Source: Gemmatimonadota bacterium (lineage in GTDB: Bacteria; Gemmatimonadota; Gemmatimonadetes; Gemmatimonadales; Gemmatimonadaceae). From it: a stretch of 64,000 nucleotides of DNA. The translations under genes and the position numbers were made by a program. The first letter of the stretch is position 1, and each line of letters begins with the position of its first letter. Under the pieces are notes generated by a model. That model did not search any database, was not told the DNA's origin, and saw only the letters and a list, made by a program, of their open reading frames with translations. Where the stretch lies: assembly GCA_021299375.1 (NCBI GenBank), contig JAJTGR010000051.1, positions 1-64,000 of the forward strand, in the 5' to 3' direction. Below are positions 44,713 through 53,810 of the stretch, piece by piece.

Positions 44713-46362
44713 ATGCCCGAACTTCTTCCCGATGCTCCGCGGCCCTCGCGCGGTCGTGCCCGCGCCGTCGTTGCCGCGACCGTGCTGGTCGGCCTGCTGA
44801 CGCTCGGTGGCTGGTGGGCCGGCCGTGACCTCACCGCCGCGGTACCGCCGGTCGGACCGGCGCTGGGCGGAGCGCGGCTCTTCGATCAGGTGGTCTCGGC
44901 CGTGGCGCAGAAGTACGTCGATTCCCTCGACGCGAGTGCCATCTACGACAAGGCCGTGACCGGCATGTTGCAGGAATTGCGCGATCCGTTCACGTCCTTC
45001 CTCACCGACGAGCGTCTGCGGCGGCTCAACGAGGCGATGAGCGGCACCTACGCCGGCGTGGGACTGCAGGTCGATATCCGTGACGGATGGCCCGTGGTCG
45101 TTGAGCCGATCATCGGCGGACCATCGGAACGCGCTGGCCTCCTGCCAGGGGATCGGCTCATCGAGATCAACGAGGAGTCACCCAAGGGGTGGCAGCGCGA
45201 AGAAACCTCGCGGGCGCTGCGCGGGCCGCCGGGATCGACCGTGACGCTGGTGGTGGCGCGCGGTGACCAACGGCTGACGTTCTCTCTGGTGCGCGACAAG
45301 GTGCACATTCGGGCCGTGCAGCGGGTGGTGCTGCTGCCGAACGGCGTTGGCTACGTTGACGTGAACATGTTCAGCGCGCAGACGGCGACGGAGCTCAGCG
45401 CCGCCGTCGATTCGGTCGTCAAGCTGGGCGCCCGCTCGCTGATCATGGACCTGCGCGGCAATCCCGGGGGCCTGCTCGAACAGGGCGTGGCGGTGGCAGA
45501 GCTGTTCCTCGACCGGGGGCAGACCGTCGTGCAGCTGCGCGGGCGGGCCGGCACGGCGCCGCAGGTGTACACCGATTCCACGCCACAGCGCTGGCCCACG
45601 TTGCCACTCGCGGTGCTCATCGATCGGGCCAGTGCCAGTGCCTCGGAGATCGTGGCTGGCGCTCTGCAGGACCACGACCGCGCGCTGGTGCTCGGCGTGA
45701 CGAGCTTCGGCAAGGGCAGTGCCCAGAACGTGTACCCGCTTTCGTCGGGGGGCGCCTTGCGGCTCACCATTGCCCGGTGGTACACGCCCGTCGGGCGCGG
45801 GATCAATCGCCCGCCGGCCATCGACCCGGAGGCCGACGAGGAGCACGCTCGCGATGTCACCCTCCCTGACACCATCAGGCCGCGTTTCCGCACCGATGCC
45901 GGGCGCACGGTCATCGGTGGCGGTGGTATCACGCCCGATGTGGTGGTCGGGGATACGATCACGCCGCTTCCGGTCCAGGCGCTGGCGCGTGCCATGGCGG
46001 AGAACAGTCGGGCGTATCGCGATGCGCTGTCTCGGCAGGCGCAGCTGCGCAAGCAGACGATGGCCACGGCGACCGATCCGGTCTCGCCTGCGCTACTCGA
46101 TGCCCTCTTCGACGATCTGGCGAAGCGAAACGCCGCCCCGCCGCGTGCGGTTTTCGATGCGGCTGCGCCGTGGATCGCGCGCTCCCTCGGGTACGAAATG
46201 GCCCGCGTGGCGTTCGGCGCCGAGGCTGAGTTCCTGCGCCGCGCGCAGGACGATGCGCCACTGCAGCGGGCGGCGCAGGTGCTGCGGGAGGCGCGCATGC
46301 CGCGCGACGTCTTTGGCGGCACCGAACGGCGCACGGCGACGGCGCCGCCCGCTGCACCGTGA
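44713..46362 (+). CDS. ctp: C-terminal processing peptidase (S41 family) with PDZ domain
   Basis: The product is 549 residues. One N-terminal transmembrane or signal segment (about 19-38) comes first. A Tsp-N-like helical part with YDKAVTGMLQELRDPFTSFL is followed by a PDZ domain (GVGLQVDIRDGWPVV, SERAGLLPGDRLIEI). The S41 core has the nucleophile Ser in SASASEIVAGALQDH (about 312) and the base Lys in TSFGKGSAQ (about 335), with GGLLEQGVAVAELFL between. About 150 extra C-terminal residues extend past the core. CtpA-type proteases act in the periplasm on cell-wall hydrolases and damaged proteins; the neighbour SpoIID and SPOR proteins suggest envelope control. Confidence 0.94.
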   Translation: MPELLPDAPRPSRGRARAVVAATVLVGLLTLGGWWAGRDLTAAVPPVGPALGGARLFDQVVSAVAQKYVDSLDASAIYDKAVTGMLQELRDPFTSFLTDERLRRLNEAMSGTYAGVGLQVDIRDGWPVVVEPIIGGPSERAGLLPGDRLIEINEESPKGWQREETSRALRGPPGSTVTLVVARGDQRLTFSLVRDKVHIRAVQRVVLLPNGVGYVDVNMFSAQTATELSAAVDSVVKLGARSLIMDLRGNPGGLLEQGVAVAELFLDRGQTVVQLRGRAGTAPQVYTDSTPQRWPTLPLAVLIDRASASASEIVAGALQDHDRALVLGVTSFGKGSAQNVYPLSSGGALRLTIARWYTPVGRGINRPPAIDPEADEEHARDVTLPDTIRPRFRTDAGRTVIGGGGITPDVVVGDTITPLPVQALARAMAENSRAYRDALSRQAQLRKQTMATATDPVSPALLDALFDDLAKRNAAPPRAVFDAAAPWIARSLGYEMARVAFGAEAEFLRRAQDDAPLQRAAQVLREARMPRDVFGGTERRTATAPPAAP

Positions 46363-46386
46363 CCGTACGCCCGCGCCGTTCCCGGG

Positions 46387-47070
46387 TCAGCGGCCCGGCA
46401 GCGTTGTCGAGACCTTCACGCCCTTCGGCACGGTGAAGGCAAACGCGTCCTTCGGCAACGTTGCGCCGGGGGTCCAGGTGGTGAGCGAAATCGTGCGATC
46501 GACGCCCTGCCCGTCGATGACCTGGACCCGCATGGGGCGTGGCTCCTGTTCGTCGATCCAGAGCACCGCCCGCTGGAATGGGACGGCCCCGGGGCTCTTC
46601 GGCACGAGCTGCACACGGCGAGTCGGGCGACCATCCACGGGCTGCATCTCGCCCCCGCTGATGGTGAACGCCTGCCGTGGCGTCTCGAGCAACTGACCGA
46701 GCAGGTCGGCGACGACGGCCCCGTCGGCGTCGGCGGGCAGCTTGAGCACCTGACCGGGCGTACTGCTGGGCAGGTACACCCAGAGCGACGTACCGTCACC
46801 GACGATGCGGTCGCCGGCCGGCTGCGTGAAGGTGATGGCAACCTTTCCCGGCCGCTCCTGCAGGAACACGCCGCGCGAGGTGACGGAGCGCCCCAGCAGC
46901 GGATTGATGATCGTCTGCTGGAAGGTGGCCTCGAGGGTTCTCGTGCCACTCCAGGCGCGGGCGACGCGGGTGTAGGCAGCCTCGGCGCCATTCTGCGCCG
47001 CGAGTGGTGCGGCGCCGAGGACGGCGATGGCGATGGCGAGGGCGAGGGCGGCGCGTGGTGTCGTGTGCAT
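46387..47070 (-). CDS. lolA: Outer-membrane lipoprotein carrier protein
   Basis: The product is 227 residues. I use ATG 47070, which opens a signal peptide ending in PLAAQ; the frame stays open upstream only because of the repeat array. The LolA pattern follows: LEATFQQTIINPLLGRSVTSRG, FLQERPGKVAITFTQPAG, DGTSLWVYLPS and LGQLLETPR. LolA carries lipoproteins across the periplasm, and several lipoproteins are encoded here (16249, 32342, 56688). Its start is 20 bp downstream of the 10-bp minisatellite at 47091. Confidence 0.9.
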   Translation of the reverse strand: MHTTPRAALALAIAIAVLGAAPLAAQNGAEAAYTRVARAWSGTRTLEATFQQTIINPLLGRSVTSRGVFLQERPGKVAITFTQPAGDRIVGDGTSLWVYLPSSTPGQVLKLPADADGAVVADLLGQLLETPRQAFTISGGEMQPVDGRPTRRVQLVPKSPGAVPFQRAVLWIDEQEPRPMRVQVIDGQGVDRTISLTTWTPGATLPKDAFAFTVPKGVKVSTTLPGR

Positions 47071-47376
47071 GGTCTTCGTACCCGTGGTCGAACCGCAAGG
47101 TGCCGCAAGGCCCCGCAAGGCCCCGCAAGGCCCCGCAAGGCCCCGCAAGGTGCCGCAAGGCCCCGCAAGGCCCCGCAAGGCCCCGCGAGGCCCCGCAAAG
47201 CCCCGCAAGGCCTCGCAAAGCACCGCAAGGCACCGCTGCCTCGAAGGAAACCGCCGGTCGGAGATTGCGGAGGACGCAGCCGCGGGAGACCCCCCGCACG
47301 CCTGATCCGCCCGAAGCCCTCCCCTCCCTGGGCCTCCGCCACGCTGGGGCTGTGCGTCCGACCGCGCGGTCGAGGG
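47071..47376. other. 306-bp gap between lolA and DAHP synthase genes
   Basis: It contains the minisatellite (47091..47230) and about 145 bp of GC-rich sequence with no recognised gene. No clear promoter for lolA is visible other than what the array might supply; a TACGAA-like box at 47075..47080 on the minus strand is weak. Confidence 0.6.
47091..47230. repeat. 10-bp minisatellite upstream of lolA (14 units)
   Basis: There are fourteen head-to-tail units of exactly 10 bp, consensus CCCCGCAAGG on the plus strand. Eight units are identical; the others differ in the first bases (AACC, TGCC, CCTC, CACC) or have one base change (GCGAGG, GCAAAG). Variation rises toward the right end. The array occupies the likely promoter or leader region of lolA. 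Confidence 0.95.
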
Positions 47377-48402
47377 TCAGCGTGACGTGATGCCCCGCCC
47401 GATGGCCTGCGCGATGGTCCGCAGTTGCGCCACGAGGTCCCCGAACTGCTCGGGATACAGCGACTGCGCCCCGTCGGAAAGCGCCTTGTCGGGCGTCGGG
47501 TGCATCTCCACGAGAATCCCGTCCGCTCCGGCGGCTACCGCCGCGCGCGCCATCGGCGTCACCTTGTCACGCAGTCCCGTGCCGTGGCTCGGATCGGCCA
47601 CGATGGGCAGGTGCGACAGCTTCTGCACCACGGGGATGGCCGTGAGGTCGAACAGGTTGCGCGTGGCACTGTCGAAGGTGCGCACACCGCGCTCGCAGAG
47701 GATCACGTGCGGATTGCCTTCGGCAAGGATGTACTCGGCACTCAGCAGCAGGTCGTTGATGGTCGCTGCCATACCGCGCTTGAGCAGTACCGGCTTGCGG
47801 AGTGTGCCCACGTGTCGCAGCAACGAGTAGTTCTGCATGTTGCGAGCACCGATCTGGATGCAGTCGGCATACTCGGCCACGAGGTCGGCGCCGCGCTCGT
47901 CCATGGCTTCGGTGACGATGGCCAGCCCGGTTTCACGGCGTGCCAGTGCCAGCAGTTCGAGCCCCTGCTTGCCGAGCCCCTGGAAGGCGTACGGCGACGA
48001 GCGCGGCTTGAAGGCGCCACCGCGCAGCGCGACACCACCGGCGGCCCGCACCTGTCGCGCCGCCGTGAGGATCTGCGCTTCACTTTCCACCGAGCATGGC
48101 CCGGCGATTACCGGCACGTCCGAGCCACCGATGCGCACACCCGGGGCGATCTCCACGACGGTCGTCTCGTTCTTCCACTCGCGGGACGCCTGACGGAACG
48201 GCTTCTGGACGATCAGCACACTGGCGACGCCCGGCAGCCCCTCGATGTACGACCAATCCACCTTGGCGTCGTCGCCAAGGAGACCGATCGCCGTGCGGAC
48301 TTCGCCTGGCAGGGGCAGGGGCTTGAAGCCCTGACGCACAATCTCCTCGCAGACGCGATCGATGTCCGCGGCGGTGGCGTTGGGCTGCATCACGACCAGC
48401 AT
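47377..48402 (-). CDS. aroF: 3-deoxy-7-phosphoheptulonate (DAHP) synthase, type I-beta
   Basis: The product is 341 residues. The start ATG 48402 has GAGGA 7 nt upstream. An N-terminal ferredoxin-like domain of about 75 residues ([20 protein letters not shown]) is the regulatory extension of the Thermotoga-type enzyme. The catalytic barrel has [26 protein letters not shown], the metal/phosphoenolpyruvate motifs [22 protein letters not shown] and DPSHGTG. It condenses phosphoenolpyruvate with erythrose-4-phosphate as the first step of the shikimate pathway. The ACT-like N-domain suggests feedback inhibition by aromatic amino acids. It is the last gene of the 56688-47377 operon. Confidence 0.95.
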   Translation of the reverse strand: MLVVMQPNATAADIDRVCEEIVRQGFKPLPLPGEVRTAIGLLGDDAKVDWSYIEGLPGVASVLIVQKPFRQASREWKNETTVVEIAPGVRIGGSDVPVIAGPCSVESEAQILTAARQVRAAGGVALRGGAFKPRSSPYAFQGLGKQGLELLALARRETGLAIVTEAMDERGADLVAEYADCIQIGARNMQNYSLLRHVGTLRKPVLLKRGMAATINDLLLSAEYILAEGNPHVILCERGVRTFDSATRNLFDLTAIPVVQKLSHLPIVADPSHGTGLRDKVTPMARAAVAAGADGILVEMHPTPDKALSDGAQSLYPEQFGDLVAQLRTIAQAIGRGITSR

Positions 48403-48411
48403 GAGACGTCC

Positions 48412-49170
48412 TCAGAATTCAATGGACCAGCCGTCGGTGGCGAGCACCGTCGGGCCGGCAAAGTGCTCCGCCACCTCACCGTGGATGTCCACGGCTTCGA
48501 CGGGCGGATAGAAGTGCGTGAGCACCAGGCGTCGTGCCTGGGCCTGCGCCGCCAACGCGCCTGCCTGTCGCGGTGTCAGATGCTCGCGAATGGCCATGGG
48601 GTCGGGAAGGGAACACTCGGCCACGAGCACATCGCAACCGTGCGCCCACGCCCCGAGCGCCTCGCTCTCCCCGGTATCGCCGGTGTAGACGAGCCGCCGC
48701 GCGCCCTCGGTGATGGAATATGCTACGCTCTCAGCGGTGTGTGGTACCGGAAGCGTACGCAGCGTCACCTCGTCGGCCAGCCGGATGATCTCGTCCGCAC
48801 CGAGCTCGCGCACCGTGAAGGGGAAGCCGGGGGCCAACAGCCACGCGCCGTACACCGCCGCCATCCGTTCCAGCAGCGCACCGGTTCCCGGTGGGCCATA
48901 CAGCGTCACCGGCGCCGATCGCGCGGGCCGCTGCCCCCAGCGCCACCCCATGACCAGTAATGGCAGATCGGCGAGGTGATCGGCGTGGAAGTGGGTGAGG
49001 GCCACGTGGGTGATGTCGCTCCACGCCACCCCCAGCTGCGCCATGCGGTGCACCGCGCCACTGCCGCAGTCGAGCAGCAGCCGGACGCCACCCGCCTCCA
49101 CGAGATGGGCGGCACTGACGCGCGTGGGGTGCGGTGCCGCCGTGCCGGTGCCGATGGTGGTGAGCTTCAC
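48412..49170 (-). CDS. MBL-fold metal-dependent hydrolase (RNase Z-like)
   Basis: The product is 252 residues. It has the classical order: MKLTTIGTGTAAPHPTRVSA, the LLLDCGSGAVHRM strand, THFHADHLADLPLL (HxHxDH, about 60), and late ligands in VYTGDTGESE and LTHFYPP. The phrase order resembles RNase Z/ElaC and related phosphodiesterases, but the RNase Z exosite arm is short. It lies between the FlgD-like protein gene and aroF in the same operon. A nucleotide or tRNA-end substrate is possible but not shown. Confidence 0.88.
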   Translation of the reverse strand: MKLTTIGTGTAAPHPTRVSAAHLVEAGGVRLLLDCGSGAVHRMAQLGVAWSDITHVALTHFHADHLADLPLLVMGWRWGQRPARSAPVTLYGPPGTGALLERMAAVYGAWLLAPGFPFTVRELGADEIIRLADEVTLRTLPVPHTAESVAYSITEGARRLVYTGDTGESEALGAWAHGCDVLVAECSLPDPMAIREHLTPRQAGALAAQAQARRLVLTHFYPPVEAVDIHGEVAEHFAGPTVLATDGWSIEF

Positions 49171-49185
49171 CTGACCCGCGCGCCG

Positions 49186-50235
49186 TCAGCGGCCGAGGAA
49201 CACGATGCGCCGAAAGGTCGGCGCCGCGGCGCCCGCCCGGAATCGCGCGAGATACACGCCCGGCGCCACCGTGCGGCCATCGCTGGCCGTGGCGTCCCAG
49301 ACAAAGCGGTTGTCGCAGTTGCTGGCACTGCCGGCGAGCCCGCGCCCATACCGACCCGGGGCGAAGTCCCGCACCCCATCGCTGGCCGGTACAATCGTCT
49401 TGACCAGATTGCCGCGTAGGTCGAGCACGTCGAGTGACACGGTGGCCCCCGCTTCTCCGACATCGAACCAGAAGCAGGTCGCGAAGGCGCTCTCCGACGG
49501 AAACGGATTCGGGAAGTTCTGGTACAGCAGCGTCGTCGTCGGGAGCGGCGGGTCGGTGATCACGAACGACCCGGCGCTGCCCACGCGGATCGACTCGCCG
49601 TTTCGCAGATAGGCGCGCACACTCCAGCGGTACGACGTGTTGGCCTGCAGGTCAATCGTCGGACGGAAGGTGGTATCGCTGAGTCCGGACACGCCCACCT
49701 CAGGGCGCCCGGCACTCGTCAGTTCCACATCGTAACGCCACGGACCCGTTGCCGCCGTCACCCGGGCGCTCCGCCAGACGAACTGCGGGCGGCGCAGGTC
49801 GAAGCTGTTGCCGGTCGGCGAATTGGGCGTCACGAGCTGCAGCCACGGTGGGACGGTCCGCGGTCCGGTGATGGCCGACTCGTACACCAGCCCGGCCAGC
49901 GCGCGGGCGCGGGCCCGCCAGTACACCGCGCCCTCACTTGGCAGCAGGCGCGTGACTTGCACGGTGAAGGCCGTGTCGGTGCTGGTGATGATGCTGTCGA
50001 GTACGAGCCCGACAAAATCCGGCGTGGTGGAGATCTGGATGCGCACCTCGAGGGGGCGCGCCGGCCCGAGCCCACTCGCCCGGAACTGGAGCGTCGGGGT
50101 CGCACTCGGCAAGTCGACGCCGGTCGGCCCGTCTAGCACGACGATCTGCGCCCGCACCGCGGCAGGGGCGACTCCGGCGGCAAGCAGCAGGAGTGCCCCC
50201 AGCGCCCGCCGGAGCCGACGGGATGACACACGCAT
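49186..50235 (-). CDS. Secreted protein with FlgD/T9SS-like C-terminal domain
   Basis: The product is 349 residues. A signal peptide covers 1-29 (AAGVAPAAVRAQ). Two fibronectin-III-like segments with VYWRARARAL and YRWSVRAYLRNG are followed by LYQNFPNPFPSESAF (about 240). The C-terminus ends in WDATASDGRTVAPGVYLARFRAG and a final RRIVFLGR. The last part is the FlgD-Ig/T9SS type A-like fold often seen on secreted proteins of this phylum. Start overlap TGATG with smc indicates coupling. The function is unknown; adhesion or surface attachment is possible. Confidence 0.85.
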   Translation of the reverse strand: MRVSSRRLRRALGALLLLAAGVAPAAVRAQIVVLDGPTGVDLPSATPTLQFRASGLGPARPLEVRIQISTTPDFVGLVLDSIITSTDTAFTVQVTRLLPSEGAVYWRARARALAGLVYESAITGPRTVPPWLQLVTPNSPTGNSFDLRRPQFVWRSARVTAATGPWRYDVELTSAGRPEVGVSGLSDTTFRPTIDLQANTSYRWSVRAYLRNGESIRVGSAGSFVITDPPLPTTTLLYQNFPNPFPSESAFATCFWFDVGEAGATVSLDVLDLRGNLVKTIVPASDGVRDFAPGRYGRGLAGSASNCDNRFVWDATASDGRTVAPGVYLARFRAGAAAPTFRRIVFLGR

Positions 50236-53200
50236 CAGGCGGGCGACGGCTCGGCTTCCGTGTCGTTCACCGCGTCTGCCGACTCGGCGCCGCCGAGCTC
50301 GGCGGCGCCGATCTCGGCCGTGTCACTCAGGGGCTCGTCGACGGCCGGCCCGTTGCGCAGCCGGACGCTCACGATACTGGACACGCCGGGTTCCTGCATC
50401 GTGACGCCGTACACCGCGTCGGCCGCTTCCGACGTGGTGCGCGGATTGTGGGTGATCACGATAAACTGCGTCCGCGACTTGAAGTCGTTCAGCATCTTCA
50501 CGAACCGGCCGATGTTCTGATCGTCGAGCGGCGCGTCCACTTCGTCCATCAGGCAGAAAGGGCTGGGCTTGGTGAGGAAGATGCCGAACAGCAGCGACAG
50601 GGCGACCAGCGCCCGCTCACCGCTGGACAGCAGGTGGATACGCTGCGTCTTCTTGCCGCGCGGCGAGGCATGCACTTCGATGTCGCAATCGAGCGGCGCC
50701 TCCGGGTTCTCGAGCCGCAGGTCGCACTCGCCACCGCCGAACATGCGCAGGAAGATCTGTCGGAAGTTTTCGCGCACCTGCGAGAACGTCGCCAGGAACA
50801 GCTCACGCGCCGTGCTGTCGATTTCCCGGATGGCCTGGTGCAGCGACTGCTTGGCCGACACCAGGTCGTTTCGCTGCCCGGTGAGGAACTCCAGCCGGCG
50901 CTGCTCTTCCTCGTGCTCTTCGATGGCGAGCGGATTGACCGGACCGAGTTCGTCGAGCGACGCGCGGAGTGTCTGGGCCTCGGTGCGCAGCTCCTCGGTG
51001 GGGAGGTCGAGCTCCTCGAACCCGGCCAGCAGGTCGTCCAGCGACCGACGCCATTCGGTTTCGAGCCGCTGCCGGATGGCTTCACGTCGTCCGGACAACT
51101 CCGTGTGTCGCAGCTGCGCACCATGCAACTGCTCACCCAGCGCCGATGCGCGCCGGCGTACGTCATCGAGCGCCGATTCGCAGGTATCCGACGCCGCCGT
51201 CGCAGCGGCCACGGCCGACTCGGCGGCGGACAGGCGCCCTTCGGCGTCGGCCAGGGTCTTCTGCTGCGTGTCCAACTCGGCGCGCCACTGAGCGAGCTGC
51301 TGGGCCAGATGCTGATCGGCCTCCGACAGCGTCGACAGCTCGTTCGCCAGCGACTCGAGGCGGGCGGCGGCGGTGCTGTCCTCCTCCAGCAGGCGCTTTT
51401 CGCGATCGACGGCGACCGACAGGCGCGCCTGCGCCTGCGCTTGCGCCACCTGCCAAGTGGCGCGACCTTCGCGCGCCTGCTCCTGGTCGCGCTCGGCGAG
51501 CGAGAGCGCCTCGCGCGCGGTGGCGATATCCGAGTCGGCTTCGCCCGCCCGCGCGTACAGCGCCTCGGCCTGCTGCGCGAGCTGCTCGGTGCGCTGCGCC
51601 AGCTCCGCCAGGCGCGTCACGAGCCGCTCGGCCAGCGCGCTCGACTGCCCCAACTCGCGCTCGGCGCGCTCGCGACGCCGCTCCACTTCGGTCTGCACTT
51701 CGAGCGCCCGTCGCGACTCCTGCTGGGCGCGATTGTTGGCTTCCACGGCCAGCTGCTGCGCGCGTTCCGCCTCGCCCAGCGCGAGACGCGCTGCCTCGGC
51801 CGCGAGCGCCGCGTCGTCACGGCGGGCAGCGGCCGCCGCGAGGTCGCTCTCGAGGCGCGTGAGCTCGGCGCGCCGCTGCAGCGGACCGGGGCCACCGGCC
51901 GTGCCTGGCAGATACACGGCGCCCCGCTCGTCCACGAACGCATCCCCGCCGTCGAGCGCCCGCACCTTGCCCAGCAACGCGCGCACCCACTGCGACGCCG
52001 GGCCCGACGCCTCGACGCTGGTCGCCAGCGCCTGCGCCTCAGCTGTCGCATCCAGCACGACGTCCAACGGCAACAGCAGCAAGGGACCGGGCTGCGCACT
52101 GGCGTGCCACTTCCGCACCTGTACGGCCGCCTCGCCATCGCGCACCACGATCGCGTGCATCGTGGCGCCGAGGTAGCGCTCCACGAGCTTTGCCGAGTCG
52201 CCATCCGCCGAGACGAAGTCCGTGAGCGGCCCGAGCACGGCGCCCTCTCCGAAGCGTTCCCGTTCCTTCAAGAGCTTGGCCGCTGACGGGGCGAGCCCCA
52301 CGCGCTCCCGCTCGAGCGCGGCGAGCGCGTTCATCTTGCCCTCGAGGTTCGTGCGCAACTCCACGGCGCTGGCCAGCATCGCCCGCGCCTCGGCGTCGGC
52401 CGTGCGTGCCGCCGCGGCCGCCACGCGGGCGCCTTCGAGATCGTGCAGGGCCTCGAGCGCGGCCTCCTCGGTACGCTGGACCTGCTCCCGCGCGGCCTGC
52501 AGGTCGCGCTCGATGGTGCTGAGCGCGTCCGACAGGGTCTGCCGTTCCACCTCCAGCGCCTCACGCCGCTGCTGCGTGTCGGCGAGTTCACGGGCGGCCC
52601 CATCCCGGTCGAGTTCGAGCCGCCGGGCCTGATCGCGATGCTCACGCACCTGACGCTCGAGCTGGTCGAGCACGGCGCGGGCCCGCTGTACGCCCTCGCG
52701 CGCCCCCTGTTCGGCGGCCAAGCGCTGTTGCAGGGCCTCGCCGGCATCGGCCAGCTCCTGTTCCAACGTCGAGCGATCGGTGATGGCGCGTTCGCGATCC
52801 TCGCGCAGTCGGCGCCCGAACGCCTCGTTCTCGCGCCGCTCCTCCTCCGCGCGCTGCTTGCGCAGCGTGGTACTGCGCTGCCGCTCTTCCGAGACGGCGA
52901 GCTCGCGCTCCAGGTTCCTGGTGCGGTCGCGTTGCTCACTCGCCAGCCGAGCGAGTTCGATGCGACGCGCCTCCGCCGTGGCGCGAGCGGCGTGGGCTGC
53001 CTCACGGTCCGCCTCGGCCCGGGCGATCAGCTCGTCGGCCCCGGGTACCTCGCCCTGCAGTTCGGCCAGACGGCCGTCGAGCGCTTCGAGCTCGTCTTTC
53101 CACGCCACCATCTCGCGTGTGGCCAGTGAAATCTCCACCGCGAAGCGCCGCGCCATCAGCTCGGCGTGCCGTTCGGCGCGGCGACGCTGGCGTGCGAGGG

Positions 53201-53810
53201 AACGCACCTGACTCTGCACCTCGGTGATCAGGTCGTCGAGGCGACCAAGATCGGTGGTGGTTTCTTCGAGCCGCCGCTCGGCGCTGCGCCGGCGGTCGCG
53301 ATAGAGCCCCACGCCGGCCGCTTCTTCGAACAGCTCGCGTCGCTCGTCGGGGCGGTCGGAGAGCAGGGCATCGATCATCTTGCTTTCGATGACCACACCC
53401 GAATCGGCGCCAAGGCCCGTGCCGCGCATGAGGTCCTGGATATCGCGGAGGCGACACGGTGCGCGGTTGAGCAGGTACTCACTCTCCCCCGAGCGCAGCA
53501 GGCGCCGTGTGATCACGACTTCCTTGAACGGGATGGGCAGCTCGCCTTCGGTGTTGTCGAAGTGAAGCGAGACTTCGGCCATGTTGACCGGCTTGCGGGC
53601 CGACGAGCCATGGAAGATCACGTCCTCCATCTTCGCGCCGCGCATGGCGCGCGCGCGCTGCTCACCGAGCACCCACCGTACGGCATCGGAGACGTTCGAC
53701 TTGCCGGAGCCGTTTGGGCCGACGATGGCCGTCACGCCCTTCTCGAACTTGAACTCCAGATGATCAGCAAAGGCCTTGAAGCCATGCACCTCGAGCTTCG
53801 TCAGACGCAC
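50235..53810 (-). CDS. smc: Chromosome segregation protein SMC
   Basis: The product is 1191 residues, the usual length. The start is GTG at 53810, which overlaps the stop of the SPOR gene (TAGTG). The N-lobe has LTKLEVHGFKAFADHLEFKF, with Walker A GPNGSGKSN near 31-39. Long coiled coils run to a hinge (about 515-680) with LGPLTDFVSADGD-type text. The C-lobe has the ABC signature LLSSGERALVALSLLFGIF (about 1090; the usual third Gly is Ser) and Walker B FCLMDEVDAPLDDQN. A final acidic tail of 35 residues ends in TEAEPSPA. SMC with ScpAB organises and separates sister chromosomes. ScpA/ScpB are not in this window. Confidence 0.96.
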   Translation of the reverse strand: MRLTKLEVHGFKAFADHLEFKFEKGVTAIVGPNGSGKSNVSDAVRWVLGEQRARAMRGAKMEDVIFHGSSARKPVNMAEVSLHFDNTEGELPIPFKEVVITRRLLRSGESEYLLNRAPCRLRDIQDLMRGTGLGADSGVVIESKMIDALLSDRPDERRELFEEAAGVGLYRDRRRSAERRLEETTTDLGRLDDLITEVQSQVRSLARQRRRAERHAELMARRFAVEISLATREMVAWKDELEALDGRLAELQGEVPGADELIARAEADREAAHAARATAEARRIELARLASEQRDRTRNLERELAVSEERQRSTTLRKQRAEEERRENEAFGRRLREDRERAITDRSTLEQELADAGEALQQRLAAEQGAREGVQRARAVLDQLERQVREHRDQARRLELDRDGAARELADTQQRREALEVERQTLSDALSTIERDLQAAREQVQRTEEAALEALHDLEGARVAAAAARTADAEARAMLASAVELRTNLEGKMNALAALERERVGLAPSAAKLLKERERFGEGAVLGPLTDFVSADGDSAKLVERYLGATMHAIVVRDGEAAVQVRKWHASAQPGPLLLLPLDVVLDATAEAQALATSVEASGPASQWVRALLGKVRALDGGDAFVDERGAVYLPGTAGGPGPLQRRAELTRLESDLAAAAARRDDAALAAEAARLALGEAERAQQLAVEANNRAQQESRRALEVQTEVERRRERAERELGQSSALAERLVTRLAELAQRTEQLAQQAEALYARAGEADSDIATAREALSLAERDQEQAREGRATWQVAQAQAQARLSVAVDREKRLLEEDSTAAARLESLANELSTLSEADQHLAQQLAQWRAELDTQQKTLADAEGRLSAAESAVAAATAASDTCESALDDVRRRASALGEQLHGAQLRHTELSGRREAIRQRLETEWRRSLDDLLAGFEELDLPTEELRTEAQTLRASLDELGPVNPLAIEEHEEEQRRLEFLTGQRNDLVSAKQSLHQAIREIDSTARELFLATFSQVRENFRQIFLRMFGGGECDLRLENPEAPLDCDIEVHASPRGKKTQRIHLLSSGERALVALSLLFGIFLTKPSPFCLMDEVDAPLDDQNIGRFVKMLNDFKSRTQFIVITHNPRTTSEAADAVYGVTMQEPGVSSIVSVRLRNGPAVDEPLSDTAEIGAAELGGAESADAVNDTEAEPSPA

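Noticed and set aside
47071-47223. N-terminal extension of LolA translated through the repeats
   Set aside because: It would give a 10-residue Gly/Ala/Leu repeat before a good signal peptide. The open frame is simply due to the absence of stop codons in the repeat.
47091-47230. The direct repeat array considered as a CRISPR
   Set aside because: Units are 10 bp and contiguous, there are no spacers, and no cas genes are in the window.
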